From Corella eumyota (Eukaryota > Chordata > Ascidiacea > Phlebobranchia > Corellidae), in the NCBI GenBank assembly GCA_963082875.1, contig OY720101.1:12485671-12549670 (forward strand): a stretch of DNA of 64,000 nucleotides. The letters run 5' to 3'. A model generated the notes under the pieces. It did no database searches and was not told where the DNA came from. It saw only the letters and a program-made list of their open reading frames with translations. Both the position numbers and the translations under genes were made by a program. Position 1 is the stretch's first letter. The number at the start of each line of letters is the position of its first letter. Below are positions 28,601 to 44,000 of the stretch, in pieces.

Positions 28601-31600
28601 TTTGGTTTATATAAAAATGATAAATAGCAGCGTCAAATAATGCCTATAGTCGTCTGATAACGTTCCTACTTTTGTATTTAATGAAGTATTGGCGACATTT
28701 AATCGTGCGATTCAATTCCAAAAAGATCGAAAATTTTTAAGTTTATTTTTAAGCGACAAGCTGACAGTTGTAAAATTGTTCGCCATTTTGCCTCGGGTTT
28801 TGAATTATGACGTAACAACTAAGGTACTGTTACGTCATAAGATTTAGTAAGTAAGTGTGAAAAATATTTTAGGAATTAAAAATGATAAACTAAAAAGCGT
28901 TTTGTGATTTTTGGATTTTTAAATCGAAAAAAAAGTTGAGAATTAATAAACTTAATTTAATAACCATTTATTTTAATTTAATTATTGTCAAAAAAATCTG
29001 CAAAATAATTTCGAATAAATTATCAAAAAAAAATTAACTTTTTCCTAAAATATAAATAAAAAGGCTTGAGGATAGAATCCCTCATCGAAACGATGTTATT
29101 GATTAAAAAAACACGATAATTTACTTTCTGAATCGTTTTTTTTAAGTAGGATAAGTTCAATCTAAAATAGCAGCTTTAAAATTACTAAAAGGCATTTATT
29201 TTTCAACTAAAATTTAATAAAAAAATAAAAATTTCAACAACTGGGGCACAAAATTAAAAAGTTCCCCAAAAAATTCAGCAACTAAACCCCTAAATTAAAA
29301 AAGACCCTTAAAATTAAACAACTGGACCCCTAAAACAAAAAAAATTTCATTTTGTAGCATAAACCCTCTTAATTAAAAAGTAATTGGCTTTAAACTTATT
29401 TAGATACAGATTAAAATTATCCTAATATTTACCCAATATATGTTTATATCATAATATTAAACTCTTATAAATTAAATTGCAACTTAATACCATTTCTGTT
29501 ATATAATACGCCAGCAAATGGCCTATAATTAAAGATAAGCCGATTATTTTTAACTAAAGTCAAGACTAGGCCTTAAATTGGCTACTGTAATTGCTGGCAT
29601 AATATAATTTTTAAATAAATATTAGTTTTTGAGTTAAAATCCGTAAAAATTCGCGTTAATATTTTAAGTAAAAAAGTTTTTAGAGAACTTTTAAATTTTA
29701 CTTAAAAATAATTTTTCCATTTTTTTAAGTAATTTTTGCGCAGAAATTTTGAGTTTTTAAAATGATGTTGCGGGTATTTACAAAAATTTTTTAAATGTGT
29801 AAAGTCCAATTCCAAAAACGATAAAACCGATAACTAAAACATGACCTTTAAGTAAAAACAGTTAGTTCCAACCCAAGCGGGCATTCCGTGCCTTGCGCTT
29901 GTTTTTTAGCGACTTTTTCGTCGAATCAGAAACCTAAAACAACATCTAAGTTCAAGTTGAAATGTTTGTTTAATCGCCGGCGTTCGCGCCGCCAGGTTTA
30001 GCGTCGCAGCCGTGACGTCACAATGACAGGCTTATGACGTCACAGAACGTTGGCAAGGACGTTGAAAGCGTGAATGTCGCGTTGTACTTAAACTAAAACA
30101 ACAACGATTCAAAAGTTGTTTGTGAGATTTTTGTTGAGTGCTTATTGGAAGGAGTTGTATCTAAAATGGCCTTTATATGATGGGTATTACAAGCTTTAAC
30201 TGTCTTCTTTTAATAACCTAATCTGCAAAATTCAAATTCCTATTCTTACAGCGTTGTTTTTGATTAAAATTAATACGCTTTTGAGTCGAATTCTCGGTTG
30301 CTGTTTTTTTTAGGGATTTCGTAAAATAGTTTTCCAATTAAGGTATATGTTTACACCCCGCGATTTACCCATACTTTACCCAGGCCCCCAACTTTGACCT
30401 TGATCGCTCGCAGTTTCTCATGGCAGGTTGCCACAACTTTTGATGGCACCACAAACAAATATTTAAGCCTACTGATTGTTTTATCTTAGAAAAAGCGCGG
30501 GGTATATTTAATCCTATTAGTGTTAGTCCCCGTGCAGTAATCTAGCATACGAATCTTACTAAAACAAACAGGTTTAAAGCCAAACTGATGCTCTGATACG
30601 AAGCATGGCGTTAATACATTTAGCCACTACCATGCAGATAGCCTGCTGGAGTATTATTAGAGGTGCCTTATGGGTTAAAATTGTAAACAAACCGGCGCCT
30701 TTAAAGTACGAAAAGCCCTGTGATTTTGCTTGTAATAAACATACGCGAAATTTGCTGCAGATTTTTTGGGCTGTTAAAGTGAGATTTTGGATCTTGTCTT
30801 AAATTAATCCGACAGGTAACATCCAATTTCCATTAAACGCCATTTTGGACTCACCTTTATACGTCATAAGTAAATTTAACGCTAGACCGCGCGGTAAAAA
30901 ATTGAGCGCCATATTGTTGGGTAAATATTGTAACTTTTTTGGGCAAAATATGCAGGAAGGTAAAAGTGAATTTCTGTGTTAGGAAAAAAGGTAATTAGGT
31001 TACTGGCTTTTAAGGGCGCTCGAACGTTTTAATATCGTATTAAACTTCATTAAAAATTCATTCAAATATGCCTGTGATTATTACTTGTGTATGAAATATT
31101 ATTTTTATTCAATCCCGCTTGTCGAATTAATGACATTTGTTTTCCTGGGACGGCTTTTTTTAAAGGGAGTATTCTATGCATTTTTGTTTAATATTCATAC
31201 TTTATATCCTAAGATTACATTAATAGTTGGTTTTAGACAGTTTTTGGCAACGTTTTTTAAGCAATATGGTTTGTGGTTTAAATTAGAGAAATATTTATTA
31301 TTAGAAGGGGGATTTGTTAATGGAATTTTTTGCAATAATTTCTGATTTTAAATTTAATATTGCTTTATATTTAAATTTCGTTTTTCTTTTTTTTAATTAA
31401 GTAGCTGTATTTTTTTTTAAAAAAAGCTAAAGTTTGTTTGATATATTACAAAAACTTTATTTTTATTTTATTTTTTAAGCCGAGAAAAATCAGACACTTA
31501 CATTTTTCAGGAGAAAAGTTTAAAAAAATCAAATTTGAAAAGGTGCCAGTTGCCTATACAGTCTTCAAGTTTATTAGTTCAAGTTTTCACGAATATCAAA

Positions 31601-34600
31601 GCCTCGGTTTTGCTTATTTATGTGTCATAAACTACATAGAAACGCTTCATGATTATAATTTAGTGACGGTTACTGTCCTTGATCAAGTTGATCGTGAAGT
31701 CACGATAAAACAGTGATATGTCAATCACTATCACTAGTTTGTTTACAGTTTTGACCACCTACATAGCGCTAGAATTAATTGTCGACTACTAGTCGAACTA
31801 GTTGACTTTCGCTCCAGCCTTTGGTAAGGCTACATTTTGTTTTACAGGCCTTTGATATTAGTTAGTGGTGTGTAGTCTGCATTTTAATCTGATTTCGAAT
31901 AATTCTATAGAAGTGCTTGCTCAATAACAGCTTAATGTCAATTCAACGTCTATTAGTGATTAGACGATATTTTTACATACCCACGGCGAAAGAGGGATTA
32001 ATTTACTTTCTAAGCCGTTTATAAGATATTGCAATATGGCGAAATAACACCGAGTATTAATAGGCTGTGGATTATCTTTTTAATGAATATGCAATGTGAT
32101 CAGCTTATATTCTAATCATGGTAATTACAATTTAAAGCGCGCATGAAATAAAGCGAAATGTTTTCAAGAGTTCGGGCCGCTTTTGTGAGACTCTTGACCG
32201 TTAGCTGAACTGCTGTTATGATGACTGCGCTGCCATTATTTTCGCACTTCAGAAAATCCTGTTTGGTCCTTGTTTTTTTCCTATCGAAAGTACCGGCAAC
32301 ACTTGGTGCCTGTTTTTTCCACACATATCCCAAAAACAGATTAAATGTTATATATCACATTTTAATACGATTTAAAAGTGTTTAAAATAGATATAACACA
32401 ACTATAGTTGTTTTTAACGGTACTTCAACTTTAGGTTTAAACTTTACACAAGTTGTTTCAACAGGCAAACGGTATATGCCTTAGGTAGATTTCTGTAATT
32501 AATTATTATACACTTTGACAATGTTAAAGTCTGTTTTGTGCTGCATACAAATTACTATCTCCTTTTTATGATAAACAAACACTAGGTCGCGGTAAAGTGT
32601 AAAAGATGTTCTTGGTTGTGATATTTCGATATTGTATAAATTTGCTAAACCTAATTTGAGAATACATAAACAAATTGGCAATTAATTTTGAAGCAACATA
32701 TATTCAATAATATAAAAACAACGATTCAAAAATTGCACGTTAAATAATTATGATGAATGACAACGCAAAAACAATAACATAATAGTGCTCTATGTATATA
32801 CACACATATATAACCGCATCGTTAAAATATCGTTGGTTTTCGAACGACTTTTTTGGTCACGTGTTTATTATAGTCGCATGCACGACGCGCTGTAACATCC
32901 GTTATCTTCGGAACAAAATAAATCACCATCTTTTCCTCTCACCATCCATCAAATGGTAACTTCCCGTTTTTACTAGCAAACTTTTTTTGGCAAGGTTACA
33001 TTTCGAAATGCGAATGTATCTAGACACAAAGGCTATTGCAAATGTGATATGCTTTAAAACACCGTCTGTTATTTTTGTTTAGGGTAGAGTTAATTAGTAA
33101 GTTAGTATACATTGTTTAAATGTAATTCTGTAGTAAAAGTATATTTGTTTTCAGTATATTTGTAACTTTGAAAATGGGTTTGCAGACGCCATATTTATGC
33201 GTGTTCTTTTCAATTAACATCTTAAGAAAGGTTAGTGAGTTCATTTTGAAGGTTGGCTCGTAGTTTTAGATTGACAGTTAACATTGTAAAACCCGAATTC
33301 AGAAGTTTAAGAAATTACATTAACGGAAACGCCTGCTTAAAGTCTCAGCACATTTGGAAAGTGTTAATATGTCATCAAGCAAGCTGACGATGCATGCTAC
33401 AAAGGACATCCTTAGTTTTAACACTTACGTATTTGTTTGTTTGTTTTAAAAACAACCTAGCCGTTTTAAGGTACGTTTCGATTCAGCATAAGCAGAAAAG
33501 CTTAGGATATGTCAATCTTTGAGGCGCTTTCCTTTTTGCATAGTTGTTTAACATTACAATACTTCCAGTTACATCATAATTCCAGGTAATACCCTTAACG
33601 CGCCATTTTAAAGGTTACTGCTTCTGCTAAAGAATAAATTTTAGCGCTAGGTTTTGCATTTAGTTATAAGTTTCTTGCGAATTGGGCACATATGTTTTTG
33701 GCGTATTCTTTTATAGAGAGCATCCATTGATATATTTTGAATTGTACCGTTTCGATTTCCTTTTTAAAGCAGGGTTCTGAGTTTATTCAATGCTTTACAT
33801 ACAACTTTTAAACGCTTCATATTTCTTGCATCTGTTTTAGTTTACTCTTTATTTTGATTAAGAAACTGGTTGGCTATAGCTTACAGTAGTCTATACTATC
33901 TCTATAACAGCTTAAATACCTATGCAGAAATATATACAGTTTTAATTCATTTCAAATTTCAAGTTTTTTTGTATTGATAAATGAATATTTTTACAGCCCA
34001 AATGTCGTGGTCTATATTTATAAGTTTTTAGGTTTTAATTTGCGCTTATGCTTTTAATAATATACATTTATAAATGTATTCCATTAAACTTATTCGTGAA
34101 AATTATAGTCTTAATTTACACTGTCAAATCAACACATTTATAATAACACCTTACATTATAATGTTTAATTGTTAAGAACAAAGGATTTAGACTAAGACAA
34201 AAACATCAGATTGGTAACAATCGCTATTGTTTTTACAACAATTGACAATTTTTATTAATTAACATACCAAAATTGGAATAACTTTAAAAATTGAATGTTT
34301 TAAAGGCGTTTAAAAATGATGTCGTCAAAAGCTATAACTAAATGCATATATAGACTCTGGTTAAGTCATTATATTACTTTGCCCGTTTAACCTATTACTA
34401 TCTATATGAGGTTACTTTTCGTACATTTACTTTGGCATTTAAAAAATTTTGCGTATTTTAAGGATATCCTACAAATAAGTGGCAGGATATTTCAAAAAAA
34501 TGAAATTAATGATTCTTCGTTTTGTTTTCTGTTTGGTTTTAAGTTAAAATATTGACAGCATTATTAGGTTATAAAGCAGTTAAGTAAAAAACCAAAGTTT

Positions 34601-37600
34601 AAGAAAGTCAATTTCACAGTATTACCTTTAGCATTTTTATCATATTAGGGGGTTTTAATTTTATTTTGAAATAAATGCTTTTTGTCGGGCAGTTTATATT
34701 TTAATTTTTAAACAGTTACAATAACATATCACGAATTACAATTCTCGTTAGTTTAGGTAAAGGTAAATTAGTGAGCTAATGCATAATTACGTTTGGCAAA
34801 AAAATATTTAATTCGTGCCAATTTTTGGCGACCCAAAATTGAATAAGTTTGTTTACTATTTTGAAAGTATACGAAAATATAGGATTTTTAGCGTAGGTAT
34901 TTATTTAAATGTATGTATTATAACTTTAGGAATAAAAATATCCCCTAAAAATGGGGTTATATCTAAATTTAAATACAGCACTTAAAACTGTTTTTTTTAT
35001 AAAAGTATGCATCTGGTATTAAACTATAATAAAAAGTGCATTTTTTTAGTAACTATTTTTATTCATTTTTTAGTAACTATTTTTCGCTGACATTTGTTGT
35101 TTTATTGCGACCAACTGTGGCCTGCTAACCGCGCTAACTGCTTAACACTTTTCACTTTAAAACAAAAGGAAGTCGTTTGTGAAACTTTATTTTCGATACC
35201 AAGATATTGGCTTGTTTGGAAAATTTGTTTGTGATTCGAATTTTAGTAAAGTTTGTAAAGAATACTTTGTTAATATGCAGGATTATTGTAGAATTTTGTA
35301 TTTTTAAAAAGATTTTGGCAGTTTAAGTTAGTTGTAGCGTCTAATATTTAAAAATACAGAAGCATTTTACTTAAAATTGGTTAAGTAACAGAAAGTTCAA
35401 AAGTACACATTTCTTTACAAAGTTATGTCTAGCCAGTCGAAAATGAACATGGATAAAACAATAATAGGGCAATGTGACGTCACAAATATGGGTATTGTCC
35501 GTCGAAAAGCCCCGCGCGAATATTGAAACCATGTTTAATGACGAAGCGAGGCAAATTGATTTCCAAAACGTCGCCCAAAAATCGCTCTCTGCTTTTTATG
35601 TGAATACAGACCAGCAATCAACGTTGTAGTATTCGTGGCCACGCGCTTTCTGTAGGGGTCATTATATGTGTGATAACCTCTACATGCCCGCTACTTCTAA
35701 ACTCGGTCGACAGTCCGCGCAATATGTGAATCGCTCGTTAGTCTAATAGGTTGATCAGGCATCTTTATTACAAACATGTTAGCACACACAAGGCCCATTA
35801 TGTTTCTTTATTGCGTCATTATTAGATAGCGAGAGTTGGTAAAGAGCCATGTGGCATTGCAGTAAAAAAAATTTTTTTTTGAGTTTTGATTTTTTTGATT
35901 GCGATTTTGGTGTTCGGTATATTATTACGTCATAACTGGAATACGTGCTAAGCGGAAGTTAGGCTTCGAGTTTTTTTAATTATGTGACGTAGTACCTCTG
36001 TATTTTATGCCGAAGAGTAGTTTTTAAGTTAAGTCGAAAGGTCTGCGTAACTTTACTTGTTAAGTCAGGTTAGATTTAGGGATTTTGTGAAGACAAAAAC
36101 CAGATTTTTTTCTGTAAAAAACACCAGGAATTACCCAAAGCTTTTATAATCTAATTTTCCTGTTTTATAAAGTTTTAAACATCTAAATTTCTTTGCAGGT
36201 TTTTAGAGAAATTTATCTACAAAATTGGAATGTAAATTTGGAATAATTTAAAAAAAACAAATAAATTTTTCAACTAAACGGAATTTGACAAAATGTCGCA
36301 AGGGGTGAATATTGTTAAACTAAAATTTATTATTTAAATTAAAATAGTTTTTTAATTTTTTACTAACTGGTTACATTACTAAAATAAACTGTTTATATTA
36401 TGCAGTAATAATTTAATTGCTATACCAGTAAAGGCGTTGCTTTTATGACGTAATAAAGAGAGTTAAAAATAAAGAAAGAATTAGTGTCGAAACTCGATTA
36501 GTATGCCATAAAACGCAGTGCTTTATATACCCAAAAAAAAATCAAAGAATGTCTAAAATTGTAAGAAACTTAAGTGTAGTTTTTCAAGCTGTTTGGATTA
36601 GACTTTCTGGCAATGTTGTTGTAATGCGGTAGCCTTAGCCTAGGCACCCATGATCAAATAAATACAATTTGCACGAAAAACAGCGTAAGCGCAGAATGCC
36701 CTTGAGTTATTTTACCACACAGCAAGCGCTCAGTTAATCCCAGCAAAGGTAAACACTCTACTTGGATTTGACCTTTTTTAGATTAAGAAAAAACGATCCG
36801 TTTCTGACGTTAGAGCTTCTTGTTCAGTACAAAAAACGCTGTAATTCTGATTTTTAGCCTAGCTAGACTGTAGCCTTAGTTAGAGCAGTTTAACTGTTTA
36901 GTTAGTAGCGTATTAATTTTCTTGCCTAATTAGTGTATTTACGCAAAATGCGAGATAGTAATTTGTATTAATTCGCACGGTTTTTGGCAGGCGGTATTGA
37001 TTTTTGTAAAAATAATTGCAGGCTATTCTTTTGTGCTTAGAGCTTCTTTGTCCAGGTGTTAGGTCTTAACAGCACATTGCAAGTGTTGACATATAAGTAT
37101 GTAGCATTCGCGTATTGTACGTGTGCGAGGGCCTTACGCTAATCCACATATTCTATTCTCAGCAAGTACTTATAAATAGGCAGATGACCGTTGGGTAGCA
37201 AGCTAATCCTAATCTCTCTTGTGTTGATTTAGCTATCTGCAACGAGCCAAATTTTTCGGCCAATTGGGTTTATTTTGATAAGAATCCAGGCACGATTTTA
37301 GCTGCTAGATTCTTTAGGGCCAAGTCATTCAGAACTGCTGTAACTATTTACGTGGTAACCCAACCCCTATAGAGCTGTACCCCTGTTTGAAAGCTAAAGG
37401 GTGTTACGGTCATGTAGTGTAATAAAGCGTTACAGCTGTACGATCATACGAAGGCTGGTGCTCAGATCCTGGCAAGCCAAATAAGCCAATATGATCAGGC
37501 ATATACCGTTAATACTCTCTGCTCTTTTTTCTATGCCGCGAATGGCGAGGGTGCGAAAGACATAACCTCGTTCAGTCGTAAGCTAGCGCTCTGTCAGACA

Positions 37601-37900
37601 CCTGGCTAAGTTAGACTTAGAAACCAAACTCTTTTCAGTCAATCTGATATACTAAAAACAAAATAAATTAATCTTACAAAGTTTGTGGTATTTACTTTAT
37701 TTATTAGTCAGATAGGCAGGGTTTAAAAAATAGTTAATTAAATTTGCAACAACGAATCAGTAATGCACATTTTATGTTATTTTAATTCGCGATTAACAAT
37801 AATCATTGATGGTAAACAAAGGGAATTATGTCTTTGTACGAAGCGCGCAAGAAAGAGAAAAGCAAAGGAGAGAGCGCGCCTTGAAAGAGCCGGGGATAGT
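22681..37900. other. Gene-free interval upstream of Meis
   Basis: About 15 kb in which I find no exon with coding character. Open frames are short, unrelated to known proteins and lack splice-linked partners. No SINE of the family that saturates the neighbouring gene is seen. Scattered palindromes occur: TGACGTCA at 23761, 26256, 30013, 30035 and 35475, and CACGTG at 26412 and 32858. A small tandem-like stretch based on CAACTGGACCCCTAAAATTA lies at about 29235-29360. The likely content is the cis-regulatory domain of Meis, but non-coding transcripts cannot be excluded by reading. Confidence 0.6.
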
Positions 37901-37908
37901 GCTAGTAG

Positions 37909-37918
37909 TATTTATAAG
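37909..37918 (+). promoter_or_regulatory. Possible TATA-like element upstream of Meis
   Basis: TATTTATAAG lies about 140 bases upstream of the Meis start codon, after a purine-rich, relatively GC-rich stretch (37838-37895). An AG that could act as a 5' UTR or trans-splice acceptor follows at 38041-38042 (TTATTTCTAG). Real transcription start unknown. Confidence 0.25.
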
Positions 37919-38057
37919 TATCAGTTAGGCTCGACTAGTTGTCCAGGCTGTGTATCAAGTATTTTAAAACAGTTTAACTTTACAGGCTTTGCGTACACTT
38001 AAGGCTTTAATATCTGTGAATAAAAATTGTGATTATTTCTAGTTAGTTAGTCTGACA

Positions 38058-41000
38058 ATGGCAGCGGCTACTTGTGTAAGTGACACTAGTTTTATTACCT
38101 AATAATGTAAATATATAATAGTGGTCTATTTATATGGTGAAGCTACTAAACAAATAGTAACCTGTTGTAAATCAAGTACAAGCTGGTTAATCAGTGATTT
38201 AATAAGAAATCTTCTTTTAAAAGCAGTACGACGACTCGATTTCCCATTTCGGCGGCATGAACGACCTTCGTGATATGGCGAGCTCGGGATCGGGTTCGGG
38301 CGGGCTCTACGGCGGGGATTTAAATCGCGCGATGCCGCAGCTTTCGCATTTACCGCACGGGGCCGGTGGCATTTCACATTTCGGTTCCAGTGGTAACGTA
38401 ACGCCTATGCAAGGGCAACATCAAGCAACTAATAACTCAAGTTCAATCGACGATAGACTCACTGACAATGACCGAATCAATTTAAAAGGCGACAAAGAAG
38501 GAATATACTCGTAAGTAACAACTATATTTAAAACTTAACTCCTAAAAGAACGCGTGCATTTTAATTATACATGCAGTTAGCCTGCTATCTAGTACAGTAT
38601 AATGTCGATAAGGATTTCGAAATGCCGCTTTTGTAATTCTGGCATCAAATTTATCTTTTTAGTCTGAATTATTAATGCCAGTTTAGAAAACGCAAGGTGT
38701 TATATAAACATCGCTCTTAATCTGAGAATAATTTCTCACAAACATTTGATTAATATTTCATTAACGATTAAGTGTGTTTTAGATATGCAAATATCTGTTC
38801 TGGCATTGTCGTCTTTTGTTAGTTAAGCTAGCTTACGTCAAACAAAAATACTGTTTGAATTTATAAACAAAATGGCGCGGGTGTTTTATTGTTGTCCAGG
38901 TTGGATGTAGTTCCTAGAATACAATTGATATTAAGTTATTGAATTGAAATATACTGAAAACATAAGCACTGCCGTATTGTTAGCCTAAATTTTGAATTAT
39001 TATATAAAATATAAAACTATTTTTAATTTTAATAATATTTGGTTAAAATATAATTACTATTTTTACTGTTTTCTACTATTAAGCTTACATATTGTTATAA
39101 AAAAATTTACTAATAGTTTTTTATTTTATTTTTTACAACTTTTTTTGCCTTTATAAATTTAATTTTTTACCCTTTAAATCACAATATTTAATTTACATTT
39201 AATATTAAAACACAACATTTTCTAAAACCAAACTTAAATTGGACATATATAACATGTAGTATAGCCTAAGTACAATGTTCAAAGGTGGTGTTTAGGTTTT
39301 AGGAATGTGTAGTAATAATGTGTTGTGGTTGATGTTAAGTCTTAACTGCTATACACATAAACAAAACATAATCTTCTTAACTGTTGTAACCAGAGGGTCA
39401 CGTGACTATCACTGTTCGTTAAGTGTGTATGCATCTAGGGTTAGCCAAGTTTTTGTATGGTTGTTGCGCAAAAACTAGTTTGTTTATTCCTAGTTCAAAT
39501 TCATTATCGCCTGGAAAATAACACGCACGTTTGCTAACTAAATAAACTTCCTGCTGCTGATTGCAAGTTGTTAAATAAACAAACAAATCACTGAAATCAG
39601 GTCGTGGTTCTGCAGTAAAGATTACAAAACTAGTAACGGAAAGAACTTTGTGGTTTTAAATTGAAACTGGTAAAGTTATAATTAGGGCATTTCCACAAGT
39701 TTTTTTAACTAGTTTTTAAATATCATTGGTTTGTGTATTACTAGAACTACTAAAAACTAGTAGCTCTTACTTACCAAAAAATACTTATTTAAATCTATGG
39801 TAATTTACAATGTAAGGCCATACACTTAAAGACTAAGGAGATGTATTTCAATTTGTGTAGTTATTCTTGTGTTAAATGTCGTTCATTCGTTTTGGCTTTA
39901 TCTCAAAGGCGCAGGATTTTAATTTATCCAACATATAGTTTAACAATCAAAGTGCCGAAAGATTTAATCGTTAAGGCATCTGCAACTTAGCCTATACCTA
40001 AACTACGCGCTTAACTTCGTCTAATATAACACGATCCAGTAATATCAATAAAAGCTGTGATTTTTATTTGGTTTTCAAATTTCCGTTTAATTGTATATGA
40101 AAACACAAGCGCTGTAGGTGACTTCACTTTGCCGCAGATTCGCGTATTTATTAGTCACGTACTGATATCTATGGTCGGTTTAGTTTCAATCGATGTGAAG
40201 ATGGACGCATCGACTAAAGGATAACATTCGGCTAAAGTTGCCTCTTTGAAAAAGGTGTTTTGTAATTCCTCAAGCTTAACACTAAGGCATAAATTTGACG
40301 CTATGGATTTTTGTACGACCTTTTAAATATCAACTTGAAAAATATCGTGTAAATCTACAAAGGATTGCCAATTTGTGTAAGCAACAACCAATCTATATTT
40401 GGCGCAATATTAAAAGACATTTTTACATGTATTGCCCGACCAAAACCGCAAAACATTTTTCTTTATATCATTTTTGGGTATTTTTGTCCAACTGGCTCAA
40501 ATAGGCTTATTAAACACGAAATGAAATGTCGTTTCTGACTTGTCCAGGGAATTGTGTATTGCCGTATTCCGAAACCTTTAATCCTTGATCGGGCATGTCA
40601 GAAAGCGACTATTTTAAAAGTTTATTGGCGTTGCTACGGCGTGGGAATTTTGGGCGGCATCGATTTTTATCAATCCTGTCTTGATAACCTAGAAAATTTC
40701 GATCCGCGCTCGCTTCAAAGGACAATCAAAGGATTTCAAGTCCAATATACAGTGATCAGGTATAGCTAGGCGTGAGAACTTGAAATGCAGAGATAGCAGC
40801 GCATTTTTTGACCCGGTCATCCTATTGTTTCGGCCCTTGTGACATCATGCGACGTTAACAATGATAATTGTACACGTCACACGTTGGCTTGGGCAGTCAG
40901 CCGTAATGGGACGACATAAAAAATAAATGTTTTTTAAAGTGTATTGCGTAAACGTTAAATTTTGCGACTCCATTTTGAGCAAAAAATTTCTTTCTTACGT

Positions 41001-44000
41001 AAAAATCAGCGTTTCCAAAAAATTAATTTAGTTTTTCTACTAAGCAATTAAAAGAACTAAAAGTTTTTTTTTATTAAAAGTTGCTAAAATTTAAACCTTA
41101 AAATTACTACAAAATGACCCATTTTTTAGAAAATGTTATTTTCTTTTTTTAGGCACCCTCTTTTCCCCCTTCTAGCTCTAGTGTTTGAAAAATGTGAGCT
41201 AGCTACCTGCACCCCACGTGACCCCGCTGTTACAGGGGGTGATATTTGTTCTTCCGATTCTTTTAATGATGACATAGCTTGTTTTGCTAAACAGGTAAAA
41301 AAATAAAATTTAGAAATTGGGATTTATATAAAAAAAAATTATATATATTTGATTTTTTTAGTCTTTTTATTTACCTAATTTATAATATTTTTTGTAATAA
41401 GTTTTATTTAATTTAAGTTTTCCCCAATAAGGCAAAAGCAAAAGGCAAGTTTTAAGTAGAAAATACCCAAGATTCGGCCTATATAACAAAAACCAATTGG
41501 TCAACTAGTTTTCATTATCATTCTAAGAGTCTTAAAAGTCCAACCCTACTTTAAATGGTGTCATACAGAGTTCAAAAGCCCTCTCGGTCAGCTAGCAAAG
41601 CGGGCGCATGTTTTTTATTGCACTTCTACACCCCCTGTAGCTATACTACTTACTTGTAACCTCGCTGTGAACTTTACGTCGCCTGACGTGCCGTATACGC
41701 GATATACAAAAACGTTGTTGTTTTGTTATTATATTCCACTTACGATTTTTTATATTTACGATAGTTAATTTTCTGTTTTTGTTGTGATTTTTGCAGATAC
41801 AGACTGACAACAGACCGATTACGTTCGACCCGAATAACGAAATAGATAATTTAGTAAGTATTTTTTTTATTAAAAAAAATAATAAAAAAATAATTTTTGA
41901 AATCCATAAAAAATCATAACTATATATAAATCATATTTATTATACAAATTACCAATAATTAAAAAGTTAAAAAATAGACATAGGTTTTTCCATAATTATC
42001 CACTGTGGGAATTTTCAGACCATCATTTAAAAATCTATTATGCTTAATTAATTATAACAGGTAATCTAATAAGACCCTGGTTTAACTTTATAAAAATACC
42101 ACGACACTTATATTTTCCTGTGTCAACTTTAATTAATATAAATTGTTGATTACATGTGTTTTAATATGCCAGTTTATATCTTCTATCCTGGAAATTTTGA
42201 CAGTTTTTTAGATTTATTAAAATTAATTTTGGATTTTTTTGAAAATGATTGATATTGTGATAACTATATTTATAACTATTTATTTATATTAAAAAATGGT
42301 AAAATTGTATAATATCATGTATTTAAAATTAATATAAAAATTAATAAAGTTAAGTTAGTAAAAAATGAACAAATTTGAAATTGCATAAAATATAAAAAAA
42401 ACTTTAAATTGGACATTTTTATTAATTTTTTTCCTAAACTTTTAAATTTAATTTATTTCAAAAAAACTAGCATTATTTTTTTTAATATTAAATATCCAAT
42501 AACATGCTATATACACTCTAACATGTTATAACTTGTTCCGAACGAGTAATACTTGTATATTTTTTGGCATTTTTTTGCCATATCAATTTTCATTGCTTCC
42601 TAAGCCAGGGCATTCATGGAAATTTAGGAACAATGGGCCTAGGTGTTTAAGGAAACGCACTTTTTATGTAAATTGTGATTAATTAGCAGCCTTATAACAT
42701 AATCTGGGAATGCTCATAGGCGTTTGGTTAAAAATTTAAATAAAATAAATAAAGATTTAAATGTTTTTTCCTGTAAAATTAACTTATTATTTAAAAAAAA
42801 TTAATTATAATTTTAAGAATTTACAAAACAATTTTTTTCCGATTTCAATTTAAAAAAATATATCTTAAATTTATACCTTTTATTTATTATTTTTTAGATG
42901 ATTTTGTCAATCCAAGTTTTAAGATTCCACTTACTAGAATTAGAAAAGGTAAAAAAAAAATTATTTAACATTTTTTTTTTTAACAAATTTTTAAACATTT
43001 TTTTTTTATTTAATAATATTCATGCAATCAAATTACGTTGAGCTATGTAATTTGGATATTCAGAAATTCAAGCTGCCTAAGGTTTTGTCGTATAGTTGAT
43101 GTTATATGATATCCCTAACAAGCTTTATTTATGTAATACATGTTAAAGCATTTTAAATAAAAAATAATTACTTGCATAATAATATTTTAAAAAATATTAA
43201 AAAGGATTTTAAAATTTTTTTTTCGGACTTGTTTTTTTTCTTATTATAAACGCTATTGCTTTACTCTTAAAAAAAATAGTTAAAAAATATTTTAATTTTT
43301 TTTTAAGGTGCACGAGTTATGTCAAAATTTTACATCGCGTTATATTAATTGCCTGAAAGGAAAAATGCCAATAGATTTAGTTATAGACGATAGAGAAGGT
43401 GGAATGCCCTCAAAAACTGAAAGTTTAGATGGAAAATCTGACCAGGTAGGGTTCAAACTTATTAAGTGTGTTGTAAGGGGTGGTTTATTATAGCAAAATG
43501 GAGGGCAAATTGTGTTATTTTATGCTAAAAATTTTTAATTTTTTTGGTTAAGGTTTTCGAAAATTTTTAAATTTATATTTTGTGTATTTTTAAAGGACTT
43601 TAAATATATATCTAGTTGTTAGACCTTTGGGTTTATTAATAGAGTTATAACAGGGTATGTGACGTAGTATTATATCTAAAAATAGGTCTATTTTAAAACT
43701 TGTGCTACTAGTTTTGAAATTGATTTATATTTTTTTCGTCGAATTTAAAACGTTTTTTAATAGGTTAATAAAAACTAAACGAAACAAAAGTTAATAAAAA
43801 AGAAAATAAATACTAAGTTTTAAGAAAAGGTGTTGACTTGATAATAAAATTGTTTTGACTATTTTATCAGTATTTATTAGCTATAACTTTTACATATACT
43901 TACTATAAAAAAAAATATTTAAAATTTTTTTTTTTTGGAAATGCAAAACTTTTACAAAAAAAAAAAAAAATTAGAAAATTGATTTAACTTTTAAAAGTGT

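Noticed and set aside
22681-37900. Retroviral, LTR or other virus-like element in the long gene-free interval
   Set aside because: No long terminal repeats, reverse transcriptase, integrase or capsid motifs were seen there or elsewhere in the window.
37763-38002. 79-codon open frame with a KRARKRKAKERAR stretch just before Meis
   Set aside because: It ends before the Meis start and lies in likely promoter/5' UTR sequence; the basic run comes from a purine-rich stretch.
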